Positions 13,941 to 23,263 of a DNA stretch of 61,841 nt are shown piece by piece. The first letter of the stretch is position 1; each line of letters opens with the position of its first letter. A program made the translations under genes and the position numbers. The DNA comes from GCA-2686765 sp036012725 (GTDB lineage Bacteria; Pseudomonadota; Alphaproteobacteria; Rhodospirillales; 2-02-FULL-58-16), in assembly GCA_036012725.1 (NCBI GenBank), contig DASCPW010000054.1, positions 1 to 61,841 of the forward strand, in the 5' to 3' direction. Below the pieces are notes generated by a model. That model did no database searches and had not been told where the DNA came from. It saw only the letters and a list, made by a program, of their open reading frames with translations.

Positions 13941-16715
13941 ATGCCGCAGCTTGCCAATGTTGAAACGTCGCCCCGGGTCGCCGAAGACAGGCCGCCCGAG
14001 CCGCTAGCCAATATTTCCGATATCGACGAATTTGGCGACGTAGTTAATAAATTCATGCTGGGCTCGTGGCCCGAGGAAAGGTGGACGACCTTCCGTTTAC
14101 GTTTTGGCATCTATGCCCAAAGACAAGAGGCCATGCACATGGTGCGGGCGAAGATCCCGGGCGGCCTGTTGAGTTTCGAGCAAGCGCGGGAATTGGCCCG
14201 GGCCAACCAGAAATTCTGCGGCGGCGACATTCTCATCACCACGCGCCAAGATTTTCAGTTCTATTACGTCACCTTGGACGCCCTGCAAGGACTTCTGAAG
14301 GCCCTCAACCGTTCAGGCGTGACCACCCGCGAGTCCTCCGGCAACACCTTCCGCAACATCACCTCCTGCGCCCTTGCCGGCGTTTGCCCGCACGAGCACG
14401 TCGACGCCGGCATCGTCGCCAGGCAGTTGGTGTCCAATTGGATTCGCCATCCCTTGGTTCAACACATGCCGCGCAAGTTCAAGGCCACCGTTTCCGGCTG
14501 TGACCACGATTGCGGTTTCTCCTCCATCGACGATCTGGGCTTCATCGCCACCGTCAGGGATGGCCAGCCGGGGTTCAAGGTTATGGCCGGCGGCGGTTTG
14601 GGCAGCAAGCCACGAGCCGCCATCGTGCTCATGGAGTTCGTCGGCGAAGACGAGATGGGCGCCGTCCAAGAAGCCCTGGCGCGCGTCCACCATCGTTTTT
14701 CCAACCGCAAGAAAAAAATGGCCTCGCGCCTCAAGTTCCTGGTCGAGCGGCTGGGCGAGAGCGCTTTCATCCGCCTTTTCAAGGAAGAGTTCGAACGCGC
14801 CCGCGCCCTCTCCCGGCGGCCCTGGCAACCCCTGCGTTGGCGCAGACCAACCGGCGGCGATGCTCCCCCGCCCCTGCCCGGCGCGTTGATCGACCAGCAT
14901 GATGGCCGGCGCGGCGTGGTCGTCCGGCCACCCCTTGGTCTGCTGGACTCGGAGCGTCTGCTCAAGCTCTCCGATATAGCCGAACGCCAGGGAGCCCGGG
15001 AGTTTCGCCTGACCCGCGACCAAAACATCATCGCCATCGGTCTTCCCGCCGCCAACGCCGTGAGCTTCGTCGAGCAGGTCCGGGATCTTGGCTTCGATGT
15101 CGGCGACCAGCCGAAGGGCCTGGGCGACGTGGTCTCTTGCATGGGCACCAGCACCTGCCCCATCGGCATCACCAACTCCCACGCTTTCGCTGCTGAGTTG
15201 CTCGCCGACGCCGACGAGCTGGCTGAATTTCCGGAAATACGAATCCGCATTTCAGGCTGCCCCAATTCTTGCGGCCAGCACCATCTCGCCGACATCGGCT
15301 TGCACGGCCTGGCCAAAAAAATCGACGGCAAAAGCGCCCCTCATTATCAAATTCACTTAGGCGGCAATGGCCGCCGGGCCGGCGAAATCGGCTTCACGGG
15401 ACCGACGGTCCCCGCCAGCCACGCCAAGGCGACGCTCAAACTGATCCTCGGTGAATACAGCCGCACCCACCAGGACGGCGAAAGCATGCGCCAATGGGTC
15501 CGCCGCCTTGGCGAGGAGCATATCGAATCCCTTGTCGATTCCCTGGCCGCCGGTTATGACCGGGACGCCAGGGAACTGTTCATAGACAGGGGCGAGAGCG
15601 CCGTTTTCGATCCATCGCCGTCGGGGCCGGGAGAGTGCGCCGCGCCGGTGGTGGTCGGCGAATACCTTGCCGACCTGGCGCGGGTCGAGCGCCTTGATGT
15701 CGACCGGCTCCTTGAACTGGGCAGCCGCGACCTTGCTCTTCGCGTCGCCGGACGTTCCATTTTATGGGCTTGCCGGCGTCTTTTGTTGGTAGCCGGTATT
15801 GAGGTCATGGCGGACCATGACGAGGCTTTGATTCCCGGCGTTAGGGCCCATTACCGAGGCGACAAGAAACTGATCGTTGCCCTGCATGCGGTTCTGGAAG
15901 CCGCCGCCAAGGCTCACGCCGGCGCCGGAGTCATTCTCCTCAACCTGGCCCTGGATGCCTGGATCGAGGAATCGGAAGCCGCCGTCGAACGGCGTTTGCT
16001 GATCGACGTGCCGCCGGCGCCGGGCATCGGCGAGACGGTCGAACCGATAGACCAAGCTGGCGCCGGCGAGGAGCTGGCGCGGCGGCTGAACGACCGCTTT
16101 GGGCATCTCAACGCCCGGCAACTGCTCGCCGCCATGATCCGGGATGAATTTCCCGGCCGCGTCGCCGTCGCTTCGTCATTCGGGACCGAGGCGGCGGTAT
16201 TGCTCGACTTGGTGGCGGAAATCGACGCCGCAACGCCGGTAATTTTTCTCGATACCGGTCTGTTGTTCGAGGAAACCCTGGCTTACCGCGACGTCTTGCA
16301 ATCACACCTGGGTCTCAAGGACGTGCGCACGGTGAGCCCCGATCCGGCGGCCCTCGAAACTTTTGATCCGGAGCGGATATTGCCTCTCACCGCCACCGAC
16401 AATTGCTGCCGTCTTCGCAAGATGCAGCCTCTCGTCAAGGCGTTGCGCGGATTTGACGCCTGGACCACCGGCCGCAAACATTTCCACGGCGGCGAAAGGT
16501 CGGGACTGGCGGTCTTCGAATTCATCGATGGCCGGATCAAGATCAACCCCCTAGCCGCTTGGCCGCCGGCTCGTATCGAGGCTGCTTTCACGGAACGCAA
16601 CCTTCCCCGCCACCCCTTGACTGAAAAGGGATACACATCGGTCGGTTGCGCCCCGTGCACAAGCCTCGCAGGGCGGGGCGGAAAAAGACCGAATACGGCG
16701 CCCCCAACGCCCTGA
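13941..16715 (+). CDS. Sulfite reductase hemoprotein / APS reductase fusion (CysI-CysH)
   Basis: A 924-residue fusion for assimilatory sulfate reduction. Residues 1 to about 545 form a siroheme sulfite reductase; its cluster ligands are C400/C406 (CX5C) and C440/C444 (CX3C), and the first half carries a matching set, C143/C149 and C187/C191. Residues 560-690 are an unrecognised helical linker domain. Residues 715-910 are a CysH domain with the SSFGTE loop, the C822-C823 pair and C903-x2-C906, the [4Fe-4S] pattern of APS reductases. The end is abnormal: the catalytic ECGLH cysteine is missing. A shifted frame near 16668 reads RAGRKKTEYGAP, so a frameshift plus Cys-to-Tyr loss is likely. No clear ribosome-binding site precedes the ATG. 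Confidence 0.85.
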   Translation: MPQLANVETSPRVAEDRPPEPLANISDIDEFGDVVNKFMLGSWPEERWTTFRLRFGIYAQRQEAMHMVRAKIPGGLLSFEQARELARANQKFCGGDILITTRQDFQFYYVTLDALQGLLKALNRSGVTTRESSGNTFRNITSCALAGVCPHEHVDAGIVARQLVSNWIRHPLVQHMPRKFKATVSGCDHDCGFSSIDDLGFIATVRDGQPGFKVMAGGGLGSKPRAAIVLMEFVGEDEMGAVQEALARVHHRFSNRKKKMASRLKFLVERLGESAFIRLFKEEFERARALSRRPWQPLRWRRPTGGDAPPPLPGALIDQHDGRRGVVVRPPLGLLDSERLLKLSDIAERQGAREFRLTRDQNIIAIGLPAANAVSFVEQVRDLGFDVGDQPKGLGDVVSCMGTSTCPIGITNSHAFAAELLADADELAEFPEIRIRISGCPNSCGQHHLADIGLHGLAKKIDGKSAPHYQIHLGGNGRRAGEIGFTGPTVPASHAKATLKLILGEYSRTHQDGESMRQWVRRLGEEHIESLVDSLAAGYDRDARELFIDRGESAVFDPSPSGPGECAAPVVVGEYLADLARVERLDVDRLLELGSRDLALRVAGRSILWACRRLLLVAGIEVMADHDEALIPGVRAHYRGDKKLIVALHAVLEAAAKAHAGAGVILLNLALDAWIEESEAAVERRLLIDVPPAPGIGETVEPIDQAGAGEELARRLNDRFGHLNARQLLAAMIRDEFPGRVAVASSFGTEAAVLLDLVAEIDAATPVIFLDTGLLFEETLAYRDVLQSHLGLKDVRTVSPDPAALETFDPERILPLTATDNCCRLRKMQPLVKALRGFDAWTTGRKHFHGGERSGLAVFEFIDGRIKINPLAAWPPARIEAAFTERNLPRHPLTEKGYTSVGCAPCTSLAGRGGKRPNTAPPTP

Positions 16716-16767
16716 CCGGCGCCGCCTGAGGCACCCCTACCCCTATCCTATCTTCGGCCCGGACCGG

Positions 16768-17253
16768 TCAATCCGGTGGTTCGTGCATAAACCGCATCTT
16801 GAGCTCGCGCGCGACGTCACGCCGTTTGATATGCAGATCGATGACATAAAGATCATGCGCCGGCATGTCGAAAAAGCCACAGTATCCGACGGCCCCGGCG
16901 GCCGTCATCGCCGGAAGCGCCACGAACGGCTTGCCGAAGGGGAGAGACGCCACCATCACCTTAACCCTTGCGTCCGAGATACGTTCATTGGTGGCGGTAT
17001 CAAATACGGTTACGGCCATGTGGTACTTGTGCTTGCCCACCGGGATGCCGTCTATTCCATGCAAGTTATACTGTTGGGGATAGCGTTTGGTGTTCAAGGC
17101 CAGCTCCCTTGTGTGCATAAAGCCGACATGGGGTTGCGCGCCGCCGGCTACCTGGCTCACCGCCACATTGGTTCCCTTGGCGGCGTAGGGAACAAGACAA
17201 AATAAGAGCGAGGCAAGCACAAGGGACACACCCTTTATCAAGTGGTTAAACAT
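16768..17253 (-). CDS. Exported protein of unknown function, possible YtkA/FixH-like fold
   Basis: A protein of 161 residues with a clear signal peptide: MFNHLIKGVSLVLASLLFCL, cut near residue 27. The mature part has many beta-like segments, including HKYHMAVTVFDTATNERISD and VKVMVASLPFG. These recall small periplasmic YtkA/FixH-like Ig folds, but the match is loose. ATG 17253 has a GGAAGGAA ribosome-binding site. It is convergent with the sulfite reductase fusion. I do not know its role. Confidence 0.55.
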   Translation of the reverse strand: MFNHLIKGVSLVLASLLFCLVPYAAKGTNVAVSQVAGGAQPHVGFMHTRELALNTKRYPQQYNLHGIDGIPVGKHKYHMAVTVFDTATNERISDARVKVMVASLPFGKPFVALPAMTAAGAVGYCGFFDMPAHDLYVIDLHIKRRDVARELKMRFMHEPPD

Positions 17254-17684
17254 GGTTCCTTCCTCGCGACATTGCGATGGCAAGGAGCAGGCGGATAAGC
17301 CTGTCTAAAGGATGGCCCGGCGCTGGCAATTTGGTTCCGAGATCCTAGAAAACCAAGCCAGAAACCGCGCCTTTCGACCTTCGGGTGGCACACCGGAGCC
17401 AGTCCTTCTTAAAAGCGCCGGTATACATGGAGACCACACCTCTACACTCTGCCACCTGATATCCCTCCTCAACAAAAGTAGGCCTTATGCCGATTCATTA
17501 GTATACTAAATTTCTCACGAAATTTCAGTACATTAGATAACAAGTGAAAGAGGGTATGGCTGGCGTTTTCTCCGCCGCCGCCCGAAGCGATCCGCCCTAG
17601 CCGATCCGGGATTATTTGTCCTTTGCTCCCTGTTTTCGTTAAGGTGCCCGCCTTCCCAGTCGCGACTTTCCCTTGGATCGGCCC
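17254..17684. other. Intergenic stretch with a small hairpin
   Basis: No coding sequence is supported. An imperfect hairpin with arms ACTAAATTT (17505-17513) and AAATTTCAGT (17520-17529) lies in an A/T-rich patch and may be an operator or part of a promoter for queA. Confidence 0.35.
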
Positions 17685-18725
17685 ATGAAGGTGGATGCTT
17701 TCGATTTCGACCTGCCGCCCCAGTTCATCGCCCAAAGGCCCATTGTCCCCAGGGACGCGTCGCGTCTTCTCGCCGTAGGGGAGACTTTTCGCGACCATGC
17801 CATCGGCGATTTGCCGAACCTGTTGCGGGCCGGCGACCTTCTTGTCTTCAACGACACCCGGGTGATCCCGACGCGTCTTGCCGGCAGGCGAGGCGCCGCG
17901 AAAGTGGAGGTGACACTTTTCAGGAAACAACTTGCCGGCCGCTGGCGGGCGTTCGCCAAGCCGGCGCGAAAACTCAAAATTGGTGAGCGGATCGATTTTG
18001 CCGATGGTTTTTTCGCCACAGTCGAAGCCAAGGGCCGAGATGGCGAGGTAACACTCGCTTTCGACCGTGGCGGCGATGATTTACGGGCGGCGCTGGAAGC
18101 CTTCGGGGCCATGCCCCTGCCGCCTTACATCAAGCGTAACACCCTTGCCGATGACCGCGACCGGTGCGATTATCAGACCGTTTTCGCCGTCAAGCCGGGC
18201 GCTGTGGCGGCGCCGACGGCGGGATTGCATTTCACGCCCCAACTGCTGGCGGCGCTGGACGCCAGGGGCATCAAGCGGACGGCCATCACCCTGCACGTCG
18301 GGGCCGGAACCTTTTTGCCGGTCCGGACCGAAGACACAGTGGATCACCAAATGCACCCCGAATGGGGCGAGATCGGCGAGGCGGCAGTAGCCGCCGTCAA
18401 AGCCGCCCAAGCCGCCGGCGGACGCCTCGTCGCGGTTGGCTCGACATCGCTGAGGCTTTTGGAGACGGCGGCCGGCGGCGACGGGCGCATATCCCCGTTC
18501 AGCGGCGAGACCGATATTTTTATTACCCCCGGACACCGCTTCAGGATCGTCGATTTGCTGCTTACCAACTTTCATTTGCCGCGTTCCACCCTCTTTATGC
18601 TGGTCGCCGCCTTCGCCGGCCTGGAGACCATGAAACGGGCCTATGAACACGCCAAGCGGGGCGGCTACCGGTTCTATTCCTATGGCGATAGCTGCCTGCT
18701 CGAACATAAGGAGGCGCATCGGTGA
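17685..18725 (+). CDS. queA: S-adenosylmethionine:tRNA ribosyltransferase-isomerase
   Basis: Transfers and rearranges the ribose of S-adenosylmethionine onto preQ1 in tRNA, giving epoxyqueuosine. The product is 346 residues, the usual size. The N-terminus MKVDAFDFDLPPQFIAQRP, the LLVFNDTRVIPTRL segment and the APTAGLHFT segment are diagnostic. A TTG codon 12 nt upstream (17673) is in frame, but the ATG gives the family start. Its stop overlaps the tgt start by 4 nt (GTGA). Together with tgt and queF it forms the plus-strand arm of a queuosine locus. Confidence 0.97.
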   Translation: MKVDAFDFDLPPQFIAQRPIVPRDASRLLAVGETFRDHAIGDLPNLLRAGDLLVFNDTRVIPTRLAGRRGAAKVEVTLFRKQLAGRWRAFAKPARKLKIGERIDFADGFFATVEAKGRDGEVTLAFDRGGDDLRAALEAFGAMPLPPYIKRNTLADDRDRCDYQTVFAVKPGAVAAPTAGLHFTPQLLAALDARGIKRTAITLHVGAGTFLPVRTEDTVDHQMHPEWGEIGEAAVAAVKAAQAAGGRLVAVGSTSLRLLETAAGGDGRISPFSGETDIFITPGHRFRIVDLLLTNFHLPRSTLFMLVAAFAGLETMKRAYEHAKRGGYRFYSYGDSCLLEHKEAHR

Positions 18726-19849
18726 GCGGCACCAGCTTCGAACTTCTCGCCACCGACGGCGGCGCCCGGCGGGGACGGCTGACGACCGGACGCGGGTCCA
18801 TCGAAACGCCGGCCTTCATGCCGGTGGGCACGGCGGCGACGGTCAAGGCGATGGCGCCGGACGCGGTGGCGGCGACGGGAGCAGAGATCATTCTCGGCAA
18901 TACCTACCATTTGATGTTGCGCCCGGGTACCGAGACCATCGAGGCGCTCGGTGGTTTGCACCGCTTCATGAATTGGCCGGGACCGATCCTTACCGATTCC
19001 GGCGGCTTTCAGGTGATGTCCCTGGCCAAGCTCAGAACCATCAATGAGGACGGTGTCGTCTTCCAGTCCCACATCGACGGCAGCCGCCACCAATTGACGG
19101 CGGAGAAATCCGTGCGCCTTCAGCACGCCCTCGGCGCCGATATCAGCATGGCTTTCGACGAATGCACCCCCTTCCCGGCGACCAAAGATGAGGTCGCCAG
19201 CTCCATGCGCCTGTCCATGCATTGGGCCGAACGTTCGAAAGCGGCCTTCGAGGAACGCCCGGGCTTCGGCCTTTTCGGCATCAATCAGGGAGGCGTTCAC
19301 GGGGACTTGCGCGCCGAATCCGCCGATGCCTTGAAGGCCATCGATTTTGACGGCTACGCCATCGGCGGCTTGGCCGTCGGCGAAGGCCAAGAGGCCCTGT
19401 TCGAGATCGTCGAGTTCAGCACGCCGCTTTTCCCCGCCGGGCGCCCCCGCTATCTGATGGGCGTCGGCAAGCCCGATGATTTGGTCGGCGCCGTCGGGCA
19501 CGGCATTGACATGTTCGATTGCGTCATGCCGACCCGTTCCGGGCGCACCGGTCAGGCCTTTACCCGCTTTGGCAGCATTAACTTGCGCAACGCGCGCCAT
19601 GCCGCCGACCCCCGCCCCCTGGACGAGGATTGCGCTTGCCCGGCCTGCCGAAATTACAGCCGCGCCTATTTGAACCATCTGCTTCAGGCCAAGGAAATCC
19701 TCGCTTCGATGCTGCTAACCTGGCACAACTTGCATTACTATCAGGATCTGATGGCGGCCATGCGCCGGGCCATTGCCGAGGCAACCTTCGCCGCTTTCGC
19801 CGCCGCTTTCACTGACGAACAGGCGGCCGGCGACATCGAGAGGATATAA
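18722..19849 (+). CDS. tgt: Queuine/preQ1 tRNA-guanine transglycosylase
   Basis: Exchanges guanine-34 of Tyr, His, Asn and Asp tRNAs for preQ1. The product is 375 residues. The DSGGFQVMSLAK segment carries the general-acid aspartate, and the second catalytic aspartate is in the DCVMPTRSGR region. The zinc site is complete: CACPAC with a further histidine about 25 residues on. The start is GTG, overlapping the queA stop. queF follows 9 nt after its stop. Confidence 0.97.
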   Translation: MSGTSFELLATDGGARRGRLTTGRGSIETPAFMPVGTAATVKAMAPDAVAATGAEIILGNTYHLMLRPGTETIEALGGLHRFMNWPGPILTDSGGFQVMSLAKLRTINEDGVVFQSHIDGSRHQLTAEKSVRLQHALGADISMAFDECTPFPATKDEVASSMRLSMHWAERSKAAFEERPGFGLFGINQGGVHGDLRAESADALKAIDFDGYAIGGLAVGEGQEALFEIVEFSTPLFPAGRPRYLMGVGKPDDLVGAVGHGIDMFDCVMPTRSGRTGQAFTRFGSINLRNARHAADPRPLDEDCACPACRNYSRAYLNHLLQAKEILASMLLTWHNLHYYQDLMAAMRRAIAEATFAAFAAAFTDEQAAGDIERI

Positions 19850-19858
19850 GGGCGGCCA

Positions 19859-20323
19859 ATGACGAAACCTGTCTACGAGACCCTGACCCAATTGGGTGGC
19901 AAGGCCGAAATCCCGGCCTCTCCCGAAGAGGCAGCACTTGAATGCGTAGCCGACCCACGGGCCAAGACCGATTACATGGTCCGTTTCAGCTGCCCGGAGT
20001 TCACTTCGCTCTGCCCGGTGACCGGCCAGCCGGACTTCGCCCACCTGGTCATCGATTACGCGCCCGATGCGCTAATCGTCGAGAGTAAATCCTTGAAATT
20101 CTATCTGGCGTCGTTTCGCAACCACGGCGCCTTCCACGAGGACTGCACGGTGGCAATTGCTAAGAAGATAGAAGCGGCGGCGAAACCGAAATGGTTGCGC
20201 ATCGGCGGCTACTGGTTTCCGCGCGGCGGTATCCCCATCGACGTCTTCTACCAGACCGGCGAGCCGCCGAAAGGCTTGTGGATTCCCGACCAGGGGGTGG
20301 TGCCTTACAAGGGGCGGGGATAA
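19859..20323 (+). CDS. queF: NADPH-dependent 7-cyano-7-deazaguanine reductase, type I
   Basis: Reduces the nitrile preQ0 to the amine preQ1, the step before tRNA insertion. The product is 154 residues, the short unimodular type. The nucleophile sits in the FTSLCPVTGQPDF segment, and the NADPH-binding ESKSLKFYLASFRNHG segment is intact. The last base is only one nucleotide from the end of the convergent queD gene. It completes the queA-tgt-queF unit. Confidence 0.97.
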   Translation: MTKPVYETLTQLGGKAEIPASPEEAALECVADPRAKTDYMVRFSCPEFTSLCPVTGQPDFAHLVIDYAPDALIVESKSLKFYLASFRNHGAFHEDCTVAIAKKIEAAAKPKWLRIGGYWFPRGGIPIDVFYQTGEPPKGLWIPDQGVVPYKGRG

Positions 20324-20324
20324 T

Positions 20325-20693
20325 TCATTCGTTCTCGCCTTGGTAGACACAGCCGGCGGCGCAGGTCTCCCGCAACACCACCTTGCTCAGGCCCGGCAGG
20401 CGGGGCGCCAGCCGCCGCCAGATCCAGCGGGCGATATTCTCGCTGGTCGGATTTTCCAGTCCTTCGACCTCGTTCAGATAGCGGTGGTCGAGTTGGTCGT
20501 GAAGCGGCTGAAAAGCCGCCGCGATGGTTGCGAAATCGGCGACCCAGCCGAGGCCGGAATCAAGCTCGCCGCCGACATGAATTTCGGCCGCGAATGAATG
20601 GCCGTGCAGGCGCCGGCACTTGTGATCCTCGGGCAAATTGGGCAGCCGGTGCGCCGCTTCGAAAGTGAATTCTTTGTAGATGTCCATTGCCAT
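20325..20693 (-). CDS. queD: 6-carboxy-5,6,7,8-tetrahydropterin synthase
   Basis: Makes carboxytetrahydropterin from dihydroneopterin triphosphate in preQ0 synthesis. The product is about 122 residues. Zinc ligands are the histidine in FEAAHRLPN and both histidines of the RRLHGHSF segment; the catalytic cysteine is in DHKCRRLHG. Starts at ATG 20693 and 20687 are both possible; the second aligns best with other QueD proteins, and neither has a strong ribosome-binding site. It starts just after the queE stop, so coupling is likely. Last gene of queC-E-D. Confidence 0.95.
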   Translation of the reverse strand: MAMDIYKEFTFEAAHRLPNLPEDHKCRRLHGHSFAAEIHVGGELDSGLGWVADFATIAAAFQPLHDQLDHRYLNEVEGLENPTSENIARWIWRRLAPRLPGLSKVVLRETCAAGCVYQGENE

Positions 20694-20698
20694 CGCTT

Positions 20699-21331
20699 TC
20701 AAGGGATGCCGAGAAATTTATGAATTTGCAAGCTTAACCGCCATTGCGGATGTCCCAGACAGTACCGCGTCGCCAATTCGGTATTGCGGGCCCGCTCGGC
20801 GCCGTCCATGGGCTGCAGGAAGAAGTGCCGGAAATCGAGCCTTTCGAATTGTTCGGGATCGGCCCCTTCTTGAGGGTAGACGAGCTTCAGCTCATCACCG
20901 CTTGTCCGCGCTAGTGGGGCGCCTGCCTTCGGGCTGACGCAGATCCAGTCAACACCATCCGGTACCGGCAGGGTGCCGTTGGTTTCGATCGCGACATAAA
21001 AACCGGCGTCACCGAGCGCGGCGGCGGCGGCGGCGTCCAGTTGCAACAAGGGCTCGCCGCCGGTGCAGACGACCAGCGGAGACCCCGGCGCCACGGCCCA
21101 TTTGGCCTTGGCGGCGGCGGCCAGCTCCCGGGCGCCGGTAAAGATGCCGCCACCATCGCCATCGGTGCCGAGAAAATCGGTGTCGCAAAAAGCGCAAACG
21201 GCGGCGGCTCGGTCCTTTTCCAGGCCGGACCACAGGTTGCAGCCGGCAAACCGGCACAAGACGGCGGGGCGCCCAGCGTTGGCGCCCTCGCCCTGGAGGG
21301 TGAAGACGAGTTCCTTGACCCTGTAAGCCAT
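20699..21331 (-). CDS. queE: 7-carboxy-7-deazaguanine synthase
   Basis: Radical SAM enzyme that contracts the pterin ring to carboxydeazaguanine. The product is 210 residues. The cluster motif is C-x14-C-x2-C (CNLWSG...CAFC), the known variant of some proteobacterial QueE proteins, instead of CxxxCxxC. The FTLQGEGANAGRPAVLCRF and CTGGEPLLQ segments are hallmarks. Its ATG shares one base with the queC stop (TAATG), and queD follows at once. Confidence 0.96.
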   Translation of the reverse strand: MAYRVKELVFTLQGEGANAGRPAVLCRFAGCNLWSGLEKDRAAAVCAFCDTDFLGTDGDGGGIFTGARELAAAAKAKWAVAPGSPLVVCTGGEPLLQLDAAAAAALGDAGFYVAIETNGTLPVPDGVDWICVSPKAGAPLARTSGDELKLVYPQEGADPEQFERLDFRHFFLQPMDGAERARNTELATRYCLGHPQWRLSLQIHKFLGIP

Positions 21332-22041
21332 TACCCGCCACCGCCGCCGGCCGAGTAACAAAGTGGATCGGCCAAGCCGGCTTCCTCGAAACCCTTTAGT
21401 CTCAGCAGACAGGCGTCGCAGCGGCCGCAAGGGGCGCCGCCGGGACCGGGGTCGTAGCAGCTCATGGTCAATCCATAATCGACGCCCAGATCCAGGCCCT
21501 TGCGGATGATCCCAGCCTTGCCCAGCTTGATGAGGGGAGCGCGGATGGTGATTTTCCGCTTTCCCTCGACGCTGGCCTTGGTCGCCAGGTTGGCCATGAC
21601 CTCGAAGGCGCCGATGTATTCTTCGCGGCAATCGGGATAGCCGCTGTAATCAAGCGCGTTGACGCCGATAAAAATATCGTGCGCCGCCTCGACTTCCGCG
21701 AACGCCAGGGCATGGGAAAGAAAGATGGTATTGCGGGCCGGAACGTAAGTGACGGGGATGGCGGCGCCGATCTCGGCCACCTTGCGGTCCTTCGGCACCT
21801 CGATATTGCCGGTCAGGGCCGAGCCGCCGAAGGCGCGGAGGTCGATCTCGGCGATGATGTGCTTTTCGACCGCCGCCGCCCGGGCGATCCGCTCGGCCGC
21901 CGTGACCTCCGCTTGATGGCGTTGGCCATAACGGAAAGTCAGGGCAAGAGTGGTGAATCCGGCCTCCAGGGCGATGGCGAGAACGGTGGCAGAGTCCAAG
22001 CCGCCGCTCAGCAACACCACTGCCTTGGGTTTTTCGCTCAT
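21331..22041 (-). CDS. queC: 7-cyano-7-deazaguanine synthase
   Basis: ATP-dependent ligase that converts carboxydeazaguanine and ammonia to preQ0. The product is 236 residues. The PP-loop LSGGLDSATVL is at the N-terminus. The C-terminal zinc site has the four cysteines of SCYDPGPGGAPCGRCDACLLR. It is the first gene of the minus-strand queC-E-D unit and is divergent from queG, with about 80 nt between them for both promoters. Confidence 0.97.
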   Translation of the reverse strand: MSEKPKAVVLLSGGLDSATVLAIALEAGFTTLALTFRYGQRHQAEVTAAERIARAAAVEKHIIAEIDLRAFGGSALTGNIEVPKDRKVAEIGAAIPVTYVPARNTIFLSHALAFAEVEAAHDIFIGVNALDYSGYPDCREEYIGAFEVMANLATKASVEGKRKITIRAPLIKLGKAGIIRKGLDLGVDYGLTMSCYDPGPGGAPCGRCDACLLRLKGFEEAGLADPLCYSAGGGGG

Positions 22042-22120
22042 TGCCTAGTGTTCCGTCTCATTGCCGTCCTTCCAAGGACTGGGTAGATATCATATAGGAA
22101 ATGTGTCTGGCGAGGAGGCG

Positions 22121-23173
22121 ATGAACAAGGTCAAGGAAGCCATCCGCGAAAAAGCGCGGGCGCTGGGTTTCGATGCCGTCGGCTTTTGCTCCGCCGACAC
22201 CAACCATCGGCGGAAAAGCGACCTGGCGGCGTTTCTGGCCCTGGGCCGGCACGGCGACATGGCCTGGATGGCCGATACCGCAAAACGTCGTGCCGCGCCG
22301 AAAGCGCTGTGGCCGGAAGCTTGCGGTATCGTCGTCCTCGGTATGAACTACGGGCCGGCGTCCGATCCCCTGGCCGGCCTTCGCCGCCGCCGCCGGGGTA
22401 TGGTCAGCGTCTATGCGCAAGGCGCCGACTACCACTCCTTCATCAAGAAGCGTCTCAAGCAGCTAGCGCGATGGATGTGCGAACGCCACGGCGGTCAAGT
22501 CAAGGTTTTCGTCGATACCGCGCCGGTGATGGAAAAGCCGCTGGCCGCTAGCGCCGGGCTCGGCTGGCAGGGCAAGCACAGCAACCTGGTTTCGCGGGAT
22601 TTCGGTTCCTGGTTGTTCTTAGCGGAAGTGTTCACGACTCTCGAATTGCCAGCGGACGATCCGGCCACCGATCTTTGCGGCTCGTGCAACCGTTGCCGGG
22701 AGGCCTGTCCGACGGAGGCCTTGTCCGAACCCTATAGAATCGACGCCAGCCGCTGCATCTCATACCTGACCATCGAGAATAAGGGAACGATTCCAGATCC
22801 CTTGAAGGAAAAAATGGGCAACCGCATCTTTGGTTGCGACGATTGCTTGGCGGTCTGTCCGTGGAACAAATATGCATTACCTACGCACCACGACAGGTTC
22901 TTTCCCAGACCGCAGGCAACGGCGCCCCGCTTGGCCGATCTCGCCAACTTGGATGATGCCGCTTTCTGCGAGATTTTCGCCGGCTCCCCCATCAAGCGCC
23001 TGGGCCACGACCGATTGCTGCGCAACTTGCTTATCGCCGCTGGCAACAGTGGCGAGGCCGGCCTCGCCAAGACGGCCAATGGCCATTTGGATTCCCCTTC
23101 GCCGCTGGTCCGGGAAGCCGCCGCCTGGGCGTTTGAGCGATTGCGCAAAAAGTCTTCTCCTTCGCCCCGTTGA
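22121..23173 (+). CDS. queG: Epoxyqueuosine reductase
   Basis: Cobalamin- and iron-sulfur-dependent enzyme for the last step, epoxyqueuosine to queuosine in tRNA. The product is 350 residues. Two ferredoxin-like clusters are visible: CGSCNRCREACP and a second set with CISYL, CDDCLAVCP. The VMEKPLAASAGLGWQGKHS segment is characteristic. The ATG at 22121 follows a GAGGAGG sequence, unusually close at 2 nt. Having queG here gives every queuosine gene except folE within about 5.5 kb. Confidence 0.96.
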   Translation: MNKVKEAIREKARALGFDAVGFCSADTNHRRKSDLAAFLALGRHGDMAWMADTAKRRAAPKALWPEACGIVVLGMNYGPASDPLAGLRRRRRGMVSVYAQGADYHSFIKKRLKQLARWMCERHGGQVKVFVDTAPVMEKPLAASAGLGWQGKHSNLVSRDFGSWLFLAEVFTTLELPADDPATDLCGSCNRCREACPTEALSEPYRIDASRCISYLTIENKGTIPDPLKEKMGNRIFGCDDCLAVCPWNKYALPTHHDRFFPRPQATAPRLADLANLDDAAFCEIFAGSPIKRLGHDRLLRNLLIAAGNSGEAGLAKTANGHLDSPSPLVREAAAWAFERLRKKSSPSPR

Positions 23174-23263
23174 TGGGGCCGGCGCATTTTTGCGTTGCGG
23201 GCCAATTTCGGTTTATGGTCACCCAAACGAAGCCGTCGAGGAGGAGGGGTTCGCGGCGCGGCC

